DNA of 52,298 nt, from the NCBI GenBank assembly GCA_051878935.1, contig JBJELB010000043.1:1-52298 (forward strand), given 5' to 3'. A program made the translations under genes and the position numbers. The notes under the pieces are model-generated. The model searched no databases and was not told the origin of the DNA. It was given only the letters and a program-made list of their open reading frames with translations. Below are positions 25,570 through 33,863 of the stretch, piece by piece. The stretch is from CANQDT01 sp051878935 (GTDB lineage Bacteria > Bacillota > Clostridia > Lachnospirales > Lachnospiraceae). Numbering within the stretch: position 1 is the stretch's first letter; every line of letters starts with the position of its first letter.

Positions 25570-28500
25570 ATGAAGAAAAGCAAATTATTGTCCATGCTGT
25601 TAACGGTTAGCATGGTGATGTCACAAATTCCGATGGCTGCTGTACCAAGTGTAAAGGCAGAGACAGAGGTAGTTACCGTAACTCTTGATCCATCTGAAGA
25701 ATCTGCACATCCATTTGATGGCTGGGGCACTTCTCTTTGCTGGGGTGCAAACAGACTTGGAGCCAATGAAAAAATGACAAAGCAGGCAGCAGAATTCTTC
25801 TTTTCAGAAGAAGGATTAAATTTGGATATTGCCCGTTATAATATTGGTGGTGGTGATGATCCGGAACACAATCATATCATCCGTTCGGATTCCGTAGTTC
25901 CCGGCTACTGGAAAAGCTATGAGCTCAGCGAAGACGGAAAAGATGTAACGATTGAGTATGATTGGTCACAAGATGAAAATCAGCGGAACTTTACAAAGGC
26001 AGTTATGGAAGTAAAACCAGAAGTGTATATTGAAGGATTTTCAAATTCTCCACCATACTTTATGACGGTCAGTGGTTGTGCTACCGGTGGTCTTGAGAGA
26101 CAGACAGATAACTTGAAAACAGATATGGTTGATGACTTTGCGCGTTATATTGCAGAAGTTTCCAAACATTTTAAAGAGGAATTTCATATTCCGTTTCAAA
26201 CTTATTCTCCTATGAATGAGCCATCCGGTGGTGGATGGACAGCTTATAGTACAAAACAGGAAGGCTGTAACTTTATGCCTGGTACCGATATCAGAGATAA
26301 TATGATCAATGAGACGCGGAAAGCATTGGATGAAGCGGGAATGCCAGAGGTAGGAGTGGTAGGTCCGGATGAGTCAGGCATTACAGCCACGATTCAGAAT
26401 GTTCCTTTATTGAAAGAAGAAACTTTAAATAATCTGGAACGAATTGATGCTCATACCTATGGCGAAGGTAATCGTGATGAACTCAGAAAACTAGCGAGAA
26501 GCCTCGGTAAAAAGCTTTGGATGAGCGAAAATGATAACGGAGGTACAGTAGCGAATGCAGGTGAGATGAAAGCCTCTCTCAATATTGCACAAAAGATTAT
26601 CAAAGATATGAATGGCATGAAGCCATCTGCATGGTGCTTATGGAATATTATCGATAAATTCCGTGATGCGAATTACTATTATGTCAATGCGAATGGTGAA
26701 AAAGTCTATTCTGAAAAAGATGCTGTATTAAGTCAGGATGGAGGACTGTGGGGCGTTGGAATGGGAAATTTTGATACAGAAGAAATTGAATTATCCCAAA
26801 AATACTATGCCTTCGGACAATTTACAAAGTTCATTCGTCCGGGCGATACGATTATTGATTCCAGCACAACTACAACAGCATCCTATAATAAGAAAACCGG
26901 AAAGATTACAATCGTAGCGGTAAATTCTACGGCAGAAAAACAGGCATATCATTTTGATTTGTCCAATTTTACGAAAACAGGATCAAACGTCAATGTTATC
27001 AGAACAAGTGGAACCTATGACCAAGGAGAGCATTGGGCATCGGTAGAAGCTGCAACAGTTCAGAACGAAAGTTTTACTTATGATTTGATTCCATATTCGA
27101 TTACTACATTTATAATTGATCCTGTTGAAGATATTGACTACATTACAGTCAAAGGGGAAGAGGCTATTTATTATACAGATTCTGCTGTGTATACAGCATA
27201 TACGTTAAATAGTGATGAAATTGAGTGGTCAGTATCCGAGCTGGACAAAGTAGTTTTAACTACTATGGAAGACTCCAGTCAGATTACACTATCTGCAGCA
27301 GAAGGTGTTACGGATGCTAATATTGTTTTAACGGCTCAAAATGCCAGAACAGGTGCAACGGCAACTTTTGACGTAGAGATTGGAACACATTTAAACTATG
27401 CAATTACGACCGATGGTGTAACGATGGATATTGACCAGGCGAGAGATGGATCCACGGTTGTGATTGCTGATGCCAATGTAGCAGAGAATTCGGTGATTGT
27501 TTATGATACAACAAACAGTTCGCTTGTTGACGTGACAAACAATCAAGATGGTACGTATTCTTTTGTGATGCCAAAGGGTGAAGTTACTGTTTCAGGTTTG
27601 CAAAATACAGAAACAACGGTTTATGTTGTGCCAAGCGAGGTAACACGGGTATCAGGCAATGGAAATACGAACACAAATAATTATTATATCAGCAACGATA
27701 GAGGTTTGGGAATGACGTTTGACATTCCTGATAGAGAATTTACGGGTGTGGCAAGTGCTAAATTGTATTTAACGCGACAAAATACAGCTGCTGCTTCAGC
27801 TACCAATATCTATGATCAGACAGATAAAGAAGCCTTCGAGTACATGAATACAACGAAAGTAAGAGGCTATATCGGACGACATACCGGGAAAACGGGTTCG
27901 GCAGAGTTGTTGAGTGTGCCGCAATTAGGCGGAAAATATAAATTGTTATTAGCTTGGGATGAGAGTGTGGTAAGTTCGTCAGGGAATGATTATTATGTAC
28001 CAAATGCAGATGTTGCTAAATGCATTCCTACAAAGGCATCTCAACTGCCATATTTGGAATTAACAGTTGCGGAAACAACAGCGAATAGTATTCAATCCCC
28101 GGATGTAACAGTGAAAGATGCCAATACAGGAGCAGTCATTGATAATGCTGTATTAGGTGTCGTAGTAGAAGTATCTGGAGAAAATATTGCTGAGAATTCC
28201 GTTGTTGTATATGATAGCACGAATCAGTTGCCGGTTCATGTATTGAATAATTATGATGGAACTTATTCTTTTGTCATGCCGGCTGGTCAGGTACAGATTA
28301 CAAGATTGACGAATACAGATGATATGGTATATGTGGTTGCCGATTCAGTAGAGCGAGTGAACAATGAAGGAACTACGGATGCCCGGAATTATTATGTCAT
28401 GAATAATAAAGCATTAGGTATGACATTTACTGTTCCTGAAATTGAGGGCAAATCCATTGGGGCTTCTCGTGCATTCTTCACGAGAAGTAATACTGCAACC

Positions 28501-29796
28501 AGTTATCTAACCAACATTTATAACCAATCGTCCTTATCAGAGTTTGTTTACACAAACAGTAGTACCGATGAGAACCTAATAGGACAGTACTCCGGAGACA
28601 CGGTAACAGATGGTATTTCTTTATCAGCAAGACCTGTGATGGGTGGACGATATAAATTATTATTTGCATGTGATGAAAATGTTGATGCTTCAAGTGGAAA
28701 TGATTATTATGTCATTAATCCGGTTGGTGGTAATGCTGCTGCACATGCAAAAGTGACTCCCAAGAATGCATCACAGCTTCCATATATCGCATTAATGTTA
28801 CAGGACTTTGACGGTGTATTTGAAATCCTAGGGGCAGATTCTGTTACAAAGGGAAAAACTGCAAAATATACCTATCATACTGATGTAGCAGAAATTCAAT
28901 CGGTTACGTGGTCCGTGGATAATACAGATTTGGCGGAAATAGACCAAACAGGTACGTTGATTGCAAAATCAGCAGGTATTGTTAACGTCATTGCCCAGAG
29001 TGCGGAGTATACGGCGAAAAAACAGGTTTCTATTACACCAAAATATAATACGTACTGGAATACATATGCTGATGCATTTACAGGAGAAGCAGAAGACTCC
29101 GGAATCGTATGGCACAAATTCTCCGGAGACAGTACAGCAGGTAAATATAACATAGAAAATGGTATCCTTACCATTGAAGATGATGGTTCTGGAAATAATC
29201 CATGTTATGGAGTGGCTGCAGTTATCAAAGGTATTGCACCAAATACAAATTATGAGATTACATTTAAGGAAAAAACGAATTTCACAAGTGTAAATGGGAC
29301 TTACGGTTTCTATATCAATGCAGATACACATTCTACAACAGATAACGATATAGAAATTGATAAGTGGCCTACAGCGGAAGTAAGGAAAAATGGTACGTTT
29401 GCAAGAGTTCATCAGACAGTGGTAGAAGACACTGATTGGGAAGAACATACATATGTATGGACATCAGGCAGTGGATTAAAGGATGGAGATGATATTTATG
29501 GAGCTAAATTTATCTTCACATTACGTAATGCACAGGGAAGCATCTCTATTAAAGATGTGGTAATTAAACAACAAGGTGTTGAGATTGATGAAAATCCTGC
29601 AGCAGAGTTGGATGTCGATTTCAATGGTGACGATAAGATTAGTGCTGTTGATGCATTATGTTTATTACAATCTTTCACAACTGCTTCTGTGGAAACAGCA
29701 GATGTGAACGGTGATGGCCGCTTAGATGAGGATGACGTCTTATGTATCTTGGAATATGCAACAGGTAAGATAACATCGTTTCCTGGAGAAAAATAA
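25570..29796 (+). CDS. Secreted multidomain GH30 glycoside hydrolase (endo-beta-1,6-galactanase-like) with dockerin
   Basis: The 1408-residue protein has a signal peptide (about 1-31), then a GH30 catalytic domain (about 35-440). It opens with FDGWGTSLCWGANRLG and IARYNIGGGDD, resembling subfamily 5 beta-1,6-galactanases that act on arabinogalactan side chains. The acid/base is E217 in PMNEPSG and the nucleophile E320 in WMSENDNGG. A beta-sandwich follows, then two homologous blocks of about 230 residues (about 615-840 and 850-1085), each starting NSV-V-YD-TN with DGTYSFVMP. Next are a Big2-like unit (about 1090-1155), a likely carbohydrate-binding jelly roll (about 1165-1340), and a C-terminal dockerin (about 1346-1400) with two calcium-loop repeats, D-x-N-G-D-x-x-I-S and D-x-N-G-D-x-x-L-D. 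The start follows gggagagagg. It is divergent from an AraC regulator. Confidence 0.88.
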   Translation: MKKSKLLSMLLTVSMVMSQIPMAAVPSVKAETEVVTVTLDPSEESAHPFDGWGTSLCWGANRLGANEKMTKQAAEFFFSEEGLNLDIARYNIGGGDDPEHNHIIRSDSVVPGYWKSYELSEDGKDVTIEYDWSQDENQRNFTKAVMEVKPEVYIEGFSNSPPYFMTVSGCATGGLERQTDNLKTDMVDDFARYIAEVSKHFKEEFHIPFQTYSPMNEPSGGGWTAYSTKQEGCNFMPGTDIRDNMINETRKALDEAGMPEVGVVGPDESGITATIQNVPLLKEETLNNLERIDAHTYGEGNRDELRKLARSLGKKLWMSENDNGGTVANAGEMKASLNIAQKIIKDMNGMKPSAWCLWNIIDKFRDANYYYVNANGEKVYSEKDAVLSQDGGLWGVGMGNFDTEEIELSQKYYAFGQFTKFIRPGDTIIDSSTTTTASYNKKTGKITIVAVNSTAEKQAYHFDLSNFTKTGSNVNVIRTSGTYDQGEHWASVEAATVQNESFTYDLIPYSITTFIIDPVEDIDYITVKGEEAIYYTDSAVYTAYTLNSDEIEWSVSELDKVVLTTMEDSSQITLSAAEGVTDANIVLTAQNARTGATATFDVEIGTHLNYAITTDGVTMDIDQARDGSTVVIADANVAENSVIVYDTTNSSLVDVTNNQDGTYSFVMPKGEVTVSGLQNTETTVYVVPSEVTRVSGNGNTNTNNYYISNDRGLGMTFDIPDREFTGVASAKLYLTRQNTAAASATNIYDQTDKEAFEYMNTTKVRGYIGRHTGKTGSAELLSVPQLGGKYKLLLAWDESVVSSSGNDYYVPNADVAKCIPTKASQLPYLELTVAETTANSIQSPDVTVKDANTGAVIDNAVLGVVVEVSGENIAENSVVVYDSTNQLPVHVLNNYDGTYSFVMPAGQVQITRLTNTDDMVYVVADSVERVNNEGTTDARNYYVMNNKALGMTFTVPEIEGKSIGASRAFFTRSNTATSYLTNIYNQSSLSEFVYTNSSTDENLIGQYSGDTVTDGISLSARPVMGGRYKLLFACDENVDASSGNDYYVINPVGGNAAAHAKVTPKNASQLPYIALMLQDFDGVFEILGADSVTKGKTAKYTYHTDVAEIQSVTWSVDNTDLAEIDQTGTLIAKSAGIVNVIAQSAEYTAKKQVSITPKYNTYWNTYADAFTGEAEDSGIVWHKFSGDSTAGKYNIENGILTIEDDGSGNNPCYGVAAVIKGIAPNTNYEITFKEKTNFTSVNGTYGFYINADTHSTTDNDIEIDKWPTAEVRKNGTFARVHQTVVEDTDWEEHTYVWTSGSGLKDGDDIYGAKFIFTLRNAQGSISIKDVVIKQQGVEIDENPAAELDVDFNGDDKISAVDALCLLQSFTTASVETADVNGDGRLDEDDVLCILEYATGKITSFPGEK

Positions 29797-29804
29797 AAAA
29801 ACAC

Positions 29805-29833
29805 TTGCTAAATTAAAAAAATTGTGATACATT
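29805..29833 (+). promoter_or_regulatory. Predicted SigA promoter of rplS
   Basis: TTGCTA (29805-29810), 17-base spacer, TACATT (29828-29833). A leader of about 75 bases follows. It could hold L19 autoregulation, but I see no specific structure. Confidence 0.5.
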
Positions 29834-29915
29834 AACGTAGTTGTGAATAGTCGGATGGTCCTCTGTTACGTGAAATGTATTAAGAACATCTAAATAATAG
29901 TAGGAGGTCACACAA

Positions 29916-30263
29916 ATGAACGATATCATCAAAAGTATTGAACAGGCTCAGTTGAAGAAAGAGGTTCCTGAATTCAGAGTTGGAGATACTGTTAGAGTAT
30001 CTGCTAAGGTTATCGAAGGTAACAGAGAGAGAATTCAGGTATTCGAAGGAATCGTAATCAAGAGACAGAACGGTGGAAACCGTGAGACATTTACAGTTAG
30101 AAAAACATCTAACGGTATCGGTGTTGAAAAGACCTGGCCATTACACTCTCCAATCGTTGATAAGATTGAAGTGGTAAGAAAAGGTAAAGTCAGAAGAGCG
30201 AAACTTTATTACTTACGTGATCGCGTTGGTAAGAGAGCAAAAGTAAAAGAATTAGTTCGCTAG
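29916..30263 (+). CDS. rplS: 50S ribosomal protein L19
   Basis: The 115-residue protein matches bacterial L19 throughout: N-terminal helix DIIKSIEQAQLKKEVP, SH3-like barrel FRVGDTVRV..., FEGIVIKRQNGG, and the basic end KVRRAKLYYLRDRVGK. L19 sits at the 30S-50S interface. It starts at ATG 29916 after aggagg (29902-29907). It has its own promoter and terminator, so it is separated from rimM-trmD, its usual partners, by 5.3 kb of accessory DNA. Confidence 0.98.
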   Translation: MNDIIKSIEQAQLKKEVPEFRVGDTVRVSAKVIEGNRERIQVFEGIVIKRQNGGNRETFTVRKTSNGIGVEKTWPLHSPIVDKIEVVRKGKVRRAKLYYLRDRVGKRAKVKELVR

Positions 30264-30273
30264 TGAATTTAGA

Positions 30274-30306
30274 AAAGCTGTCGATTATTCGGCAGCTTTT
30301 CTTACT
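30274..30306 (+). terminator. Intrinsic terminator after rplS
   Basis: AAAAGCTGTCG (30274-30284) pairs with CGGCAGCTTTT (30291-30301), with one T-G pair in the stem, followed by T-rich sequence. Confidence 0.9.
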
Positions 30307-30324
30307 CTATAAAAAAATACGATA

Positions 30325-30752
30325 CCAGAGAGTCAATGTGTTACGTACAGGTGAATAGGGACAGGCAGCGCGCAGGGTAACTGTTTTTTTTGCACCGTTT
30401 TCAGGTTTAAGAAAAACATGGCACTGCCGTTTCTGTCACGTTTGATTACGCGCCTTATGAGCCAACTCAGCAACCGAAGTGTTTCAAATATCTTTTTTAG
30501 GCCGTTTGAAAACGCCGGTGTTTAGCTCCTGTATCTTAGGAGCTTATGCACCGTTGCGTTGGAAACCGAGCGGGAGCGCGCCTAAAAAAGATATTGAAAG
30601 CACTGACGGTTGCTTCAAACAACTCAACGGCGCGTTTCGTGACAGAAACTGGAGTGCTTGTTTTTCTAGAAACCTGGGTGTCTGCAAAAAACAGTTACCC
30701 CGTGCGCTGCCTGCACCTACTTACCTGTGCGTAATACACATTGGTTCTCTGG
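30325..30752 (+). repeat. Long palindromic structured element, copy 2
   Basis: This is the same architecture as copy 1, in the same orientation, between rplS and rbgA. The outer stem is 30325-30340 with 30737-30752 (16 bp, two G-U), then 30341-30389 with 30686-30734 (45 of 49 positions paired, three of them G-U). Inner stems are AGAAAAACA/TGTTTTTCT, GTTTCTGTCACG/CGTGACAGAAAC, GCGCC...GAG/CTC...GGCGC, GCAACCG/CGGTTGC, AGTG/CACT and TTTCAAATATCTTTTTTAGGC-type pairing with GCCTAAAAAAGATATTGAAA. The apical hairpin (CGGTG, AGCTCC, GGAGCT, CACCG) and GTTTGAAAAC match copy 1 nearly base for base. The outer arms share almost nothing with copy 1 except the terminal CTGTTTTTT. It ends about 20 bases before the rbgA ribosome site. 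Confidence 0.9.
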
Positions 30753-30782
30753 AATATGAGAGATAATAATGGAGGAAGAAAC

Positions 30783-31628
30783 ATGGATTTTCAATGGTAT
30801 CCCGGACATATGACAAAAGCGAAGCGTATGATGGAGGAGAATATCAAGCTGATTGATGTGGTAGTGGAGCTTGTAGATGCCCGCATTCCATTAAGCAGCA
30901 AGAATCCTGATATTGATCAGTTAGCGCGTAATAAGTACCGTGTTATTTTGCTTAATAAAATTGATATGGCTGATCCTGCTGCGACAGAGCAGTGGACGAC
31001 TTATTTTAAAGAACGTGGTTTTTATGTCGCGCAGGTAAATTCCCGTTCCGGTCAGGGTGTGAAATCAATACAGACGATTATTATGGAAGCCTGCAAAGAA
31101 AAGATTGAGCGTGACCGCAGAAGAGGGATATTAAACCGTCCGGTTCGTGCAATGATTGTGGGAATTCCGAATGTCGGAAAATCTACATTTATTAATTCCT
31201 TCGCAGGAAAAGCGTGTACTAAAACCGGAAATAAGCCGGGCGTTACGAAGGGAAAACAGTGGATTAAGATTAACAAAAATGTAGATTTGCTGGATACACC
31301 GGGTATATTGTGGCCCAAATTTGAGGACCAAATGGTTGGATTTCGTCTGGCATTGATTGGTTCGATCAAGGATGATATTCTCAATATTACGGACATGGCG
31401 ATGGATTTTATACGCTTTATGATGCATTCCTATCCCGGAACCTTAGCAAAGAGATATGAGGTAACAGAACAGGAAGATGTATTTGCGCTATTAAACGAAA
31501 TAGCTAAAAATCGTAATTGTAAGAAACCCGGAGACGAACTGGATTATGATAAGGCAGCGAAATTATTAATCGAGGACTTCAGAACAACGAAGCTTGGACG
31601 TATTTCTTTGGAGCTGCCGCCGGAATAG
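30783..31628 (+). CDS. rbgA: Ribosome biogenesis GTPase RbgA (YlqF)
   Basis: The 281-residue circularly permuted GTPase is needed for late 50S assembly. Motif order is G4 (LLNKIDMAD, about 58-66), then G1 (GIPNVGKST, about 128-136) and G3 (DTPGI, about 173-177), the permuted order typical of YlqF. It begins with the conserved WYPGHMTKA. The start is ATG 30783 behind ggagga (30771-30776); 14 upstream codons are rejected. Its transcript must pass through the palindromic element if it comes from the rplS side, otherwise a promoter lies in or after that element. Confidence 0.96.
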   Translation: MDFQWYPGHMTKAKRMMEENIKLIDVVVELVDARIPLSSKNPDIDQLARNKYRVILLNKIDMADPAATEQWTTYFKERGFYVAQVNSRSGQGVKSIQTIIMEACKEKIERDRRRGILNRPVRAMIVGIPNVGKSTFINSFAGKACTKTGNKPGVTKGKQWIKINKNVDLLDTPGILWPKFEDQMVGFRLALIGSIKDDILNITDMAMDFIRFMMHSYPGTLAKRYEVTEQEDVFALLNEIAKNRNCKKPGDELDYDKAAKLLIEDFRTTKLGRISLELPPE

Positions 31629-31668
31629 ACAAGAAACACTAAATATTTCCATAAATGTAAAATAGATG

Positions 31669-31697
31669 TTGAAACATGTTGAAGGATAGAATATAAT
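31669..31697 (+). promoter_or_regulatory. Predicted SigA promoter of the toxin-like mini-gene
   Basis: TTGAAA (31669-31674), 17-base spacer, TATAAT (31692-31697). A transcript from about 31704 would open with an 8-bp hairpin, TTGTCGAA/TTCGACAA, typical of stable small messages. Confidence 0.7.
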
Positions 31698-31757
31698 AAT
31701 TTTGTCGAATTACTTCGACAAGGCAAGATTGAAAACAGTGTAAAAAGCTGGGCGGTT

Positions 31758-31799
31758 ATGATTATTCTGTTACTTTTAGTAATTGCCATAAAAAAATAA
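31758..31799 (+). CDS. Candidate type I toxin peptide, 13 residues, hydrophobic
   Basis: ATG 31758 opens a frame for MIILLLLVIAIKK: a nearly pure Leu/Ile/Val helix ending in two lysines. It lies in an autonomous transcript of about 130 bases with a consensus promoter (31669-31697), a 5'-terminal hairpin just after the start point, and a terminator (31795-31832). The purine-rich ribosome region GCTGGGCGG (31748-31756) can pair with CCGACCAAGC in the terminator loop (about 31808-31817). That arrangement is like message self-sequestration in known type I toxins of the Fst/Ldr style. No antisense RNA is proven. Alternatives are a leader peptide or a small RNA with a fortuitous frame. Confidence 0.55.
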   Translation: MIILLLLVIAIKK

Positions 31800-31832
31800 C
31801 GCACAGCCGACCAAGCAATAGCGTTATTTTTT
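31795..31832 (+). terminator. Terminator of the toxin-like mini-gene
   Basis: AATAACGC (31795-31802) pairs with GCGTTATT (31821-31828) and runs into T residues. The 5' arm overlaps the stop codon. The 18-base loop contains the segment complementary to the ribosome-site region. Confidence 0.85.
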
Positions 31833-31905
31833 AACAATATTTGATTTGTCAATGGGATTATGTGCAATAAGTTAATAATACTAAAAAAAGATAAAGGGGA
31901 CGAAT

Positions 31906-32565
31906 ATGACAAAAGCAGAAGAAGCAGCAAAGAAACGACAGAAGAAATTAGAAGCAGAACTGCAGCGGTTAGAGGGTATGCGGGAATACGAGCGCCAATA
32001 CGACACATGTACGTATATCTGTGGCATTGACGAAGTGGGACGAGGCCCATTGGCGGGACCGGTTGTTGCAGCAGCAGTCATCTTGCCCAAAGATTGTACG
32101 TTGCTATACCTCAATGATTCCAAAAAAGTAACAGAAAAGCGGAGAGAAGTGTTGTATGATGAGATATATGAGCAGGCCATTGCAGTAGGAATCGGTATGA
32201 CAGGCGAAAAGGAAATTGATGAGATTAATATTCTGCAGGCAACCTATCAGGCGATGCGGACGGCAATCGCCAATCTGTCTGTCAGACCGGATATCTTATT
32301 CAATGATGCCGTTACGATTCCGGATGTGGATATACCGCAGGTACCGATTATCAAAGGAGATGCGAAGAGTGCCTCGATTGCTGCGGCCAGCATTGTGGCA
32401 AAGGTAACCAGAGACCGTCTCATGTGTGAATATGATAAGCTCTATCCGCAGTATTCCTTTGCGTCCAATAAAGGCTACGGCTCTGCTGCACACATCGCGG
32501 CGTTAAAGGAATATGGCCCATGCGAGATTCATCGTAAGACATTTATCAAAAACTTTACATCATAG
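31906..32565 (+). CDS. rnhB: Ribonuclease HII
   Basis: The 219-residue enzyme cleaves RNA in RNA-DNA hybrids and single ribonucleotides in DNA. The signature is GIDEVGRGPLAGPVVAAAV with D42-E43, followed by LNDSKKVTEKRRE and SIAAASIVAKVTRDR. A charged N-terminal helix of about 35 residues (KAEEAAKKRQKKLEAE) precedes the catalytic fold, slightly longer than in many homologues. ATG 31906 follows aaagggg. It is followed 10 bases later by the yraN-type gene, a common pairing. Confidence 0.96.
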   Translation: MTKAEEAAKKRQKKLEAELQRLEGMREYERQYDTCTYICGIDEVGRGPLAGPVVAAAVILPKDCTLLYLNDSKKVTEKRREVLYDEIYEQAIAVGIGMTGEKEIDEINILQATYQAMRTAIANLSVRPDILFNDAVTIPDVDIPQVPIIKGDAKSASIAAASIVAKVTRDRLMCEYDKLYPQYSFASNKGYGSAAHIAALKEYGPCEIHRKTFIKNFTS

Positions 32566-32575
32566 GGGAGTTTGG

Positions 32576-32926
32576 ATGTATAATAAAAGGAACGTAGGGA
32601 GCGAACAGGAAAAGCAGGCTGTCCGATTTTTAACGGAGCAAGGTTATCGAATCATAGAATGTAACTATCAGTGCCGGCAGGCAGAAATCGATATCATTGC
32701 ATGGGACAGAGAATATTTGTGCTTTATAGAAGTCAAATACCGTGCGGGCAAACGCTATGGAATGGGTGCAGAAGCTGTTGACGTCCGGAAACAACGCCGG
32801 ATATGCTATGCTTCGCTGGTATATCTGACGCAGCATGGAATGTCAGATGTGCCGGTACGGTACGATGTAGTCTCTGTGGATGGAGAGAGGATTACATTAA
32901 TGAAAAATGCCTTTGAATGGAGATAA
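32576..32926 (+). CDS. UPF0102/YraN family protein, nuclease-fold
   Basis: The 116-residue protein matches the YraN family, which has a restriction-endonuclease-like fold of unclear function. Conserved features are the G-x-x-x-E-x-x-A-V-x-x-L start, then Q-A-E-I-D-I-I and FIEVKYR (putative D...E-x-K metal site, about 40-58). The start is ATG 32576 after aggggag; the upstream 21 codons lie inside rnhB. Its stop codon overlaps the pgeF start region. The rnhB-yraN pair is common in Firmicutes, which hints at a role in DNA or RNA quality control. Confidence 0.88.
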   Translation: MYNKRNVGSEQEKQAVRFLTEQGYRIIECNYQCRQAEIDIIAWDREYLCFIEVKYRAGKRYGMGAEAVDVRKQRRICYASLVYLTQHGMSDVPVRYDVVSVDGERITLMKNAFEWR

Positions 32927-32931
32927 TGGAG

Positions 32932-33774
32932 ATGGCAGTATATAAGCGAAAAGGAAAAGAACAGACTTCCAGACTTATAACACAGGATGGTGTAGCATAT
33001 TTCACTTTTTCTATTTTTGACGATTATCCAGTAGTTTGTGGTTTTTCTACCAGATTAGGTGGCGTGAGTGAAGGGATTTTCTCCAGTATGAATCTGAGCT
33101 TTACGAGAGGAGATCGTGAGGAAGCTGTTTGGGAGAATTATAACAGAATCGGATCTGTGCTGGGATTTCGTCCGGAGCAGGTAGTGTGTACCGATCAGGT
33201 TCATGATACAAAAGTGTTAAGAGTAACAAAAGAACATTGTGGAATGGGGATGACCAAGCCCCGGATAGCAGGTATTGATGGATTGATGACATCAGAACGT
33301 CAGGTGCCGTTGGCAACCTTTTATGCTGACTGTGTACCGTTATTTTTTTACGATCCGGTGAAACAGGTCATTGCAGCGTCCCATTCCGGCTGGAGAGGTA
33401 CGGTGCAGCGTATGGGTGCAGTAACGGTTGCCAGGATGCAGGAAGAGTATGGTTGCAATTCGTCTGACCTGCTGTGTGCCATAGGACCATCTATATGCCG
33501 GGACTGTTATGAGATCAGCGAGGATGTTGCCAGAGAGTTTCAGACAGCATTTAAGGATGATCAGATAGAAGAAATATTACGGGATGATCATAATGGAAAA
33601 TATCATTTAGATTTATGGAGATGCAACCAGATTGTTTTGGAGGAAGCAGGTATTCCGAAAGAACAGATCAGCATACCGGATGTATGTACATGCTGTAACC
33701 CGGATTTGCTGTTTTCTCATCGGGCATCACAGGGAAAACGGGGGAATCTCGCCGGTTTTATGATGTTGCCATAA
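32932..33774 (+). CDS. pgeF: Peptidoglycan editing factor PgeF / YfiH-LACC1 family
   Basis: The 280-residue protein shows the copper/zinc-site pattern of this family: TDQVHDT (His), FYADCVPLFF (Cys) and SHSGWRGT (His). Members have been described as purine nucleoside phosphorylase/adenosine deaminase-like enzymes and as factors correcting peptidoglycan precursors, so the physiological role here is open. Starts at 32926 or 32917 are alternatives. I prefer ATG 32932, well spaced from tggaga at 32918-32923. It is translationally close to yraN and ends before the der promoter. Confidence 0.88.
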   Translation: MAVYKRKGKEQTSRLITQDGVAYFTFSIFDDYPVVCGFSTRLGGVSEGIFSSMNLSFTRGDREEAVWENYNRIGSVLGFRPEQVVCTDQVHDTKVLRVTKEHCGMGMTKPRIAGIDGLMTSERQVPLATFYADCVPLFFYDPVKQVIAASHSGWRGTVQRMGAVTVARMQEEYGCNSSDLLCAIGPSICRDCYEISEDVAREFQTAFKDDQIEEILRDDHNGKYHLDLWRCNQIVLEEAGIPKEQISIPDVCTCCNPDLLFSHRASQGKRGNLAGFMMLP

Positions 33775-33789
33775 AAAGCGTATGGTAAC

Positions 33790-33818
33790 TTTACAAGTTG
33801 CGCCGGATATAGTAAAAT
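33790..33818 (+). promoter_or_regulatory. Predicted SigA promoter of der-plsY-gpsA
   Basis: TTTACA (33790-33795), 17-base spacer, TAAAAT (33813-33818). Confidence 0.6.
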
Positions 33819-33863
33819 CAAGCGAAGAAAGCTTATTGGAACAGAGATTAAAGGAGTGCAAAG

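Noticed and set aside
30325..30752. Retron-type RNA
   Set aside because: Long inverted ends are suggestive, but no reverse transcriptase gene is near either copy and the fold is much longer than known msr-msd RNAs.
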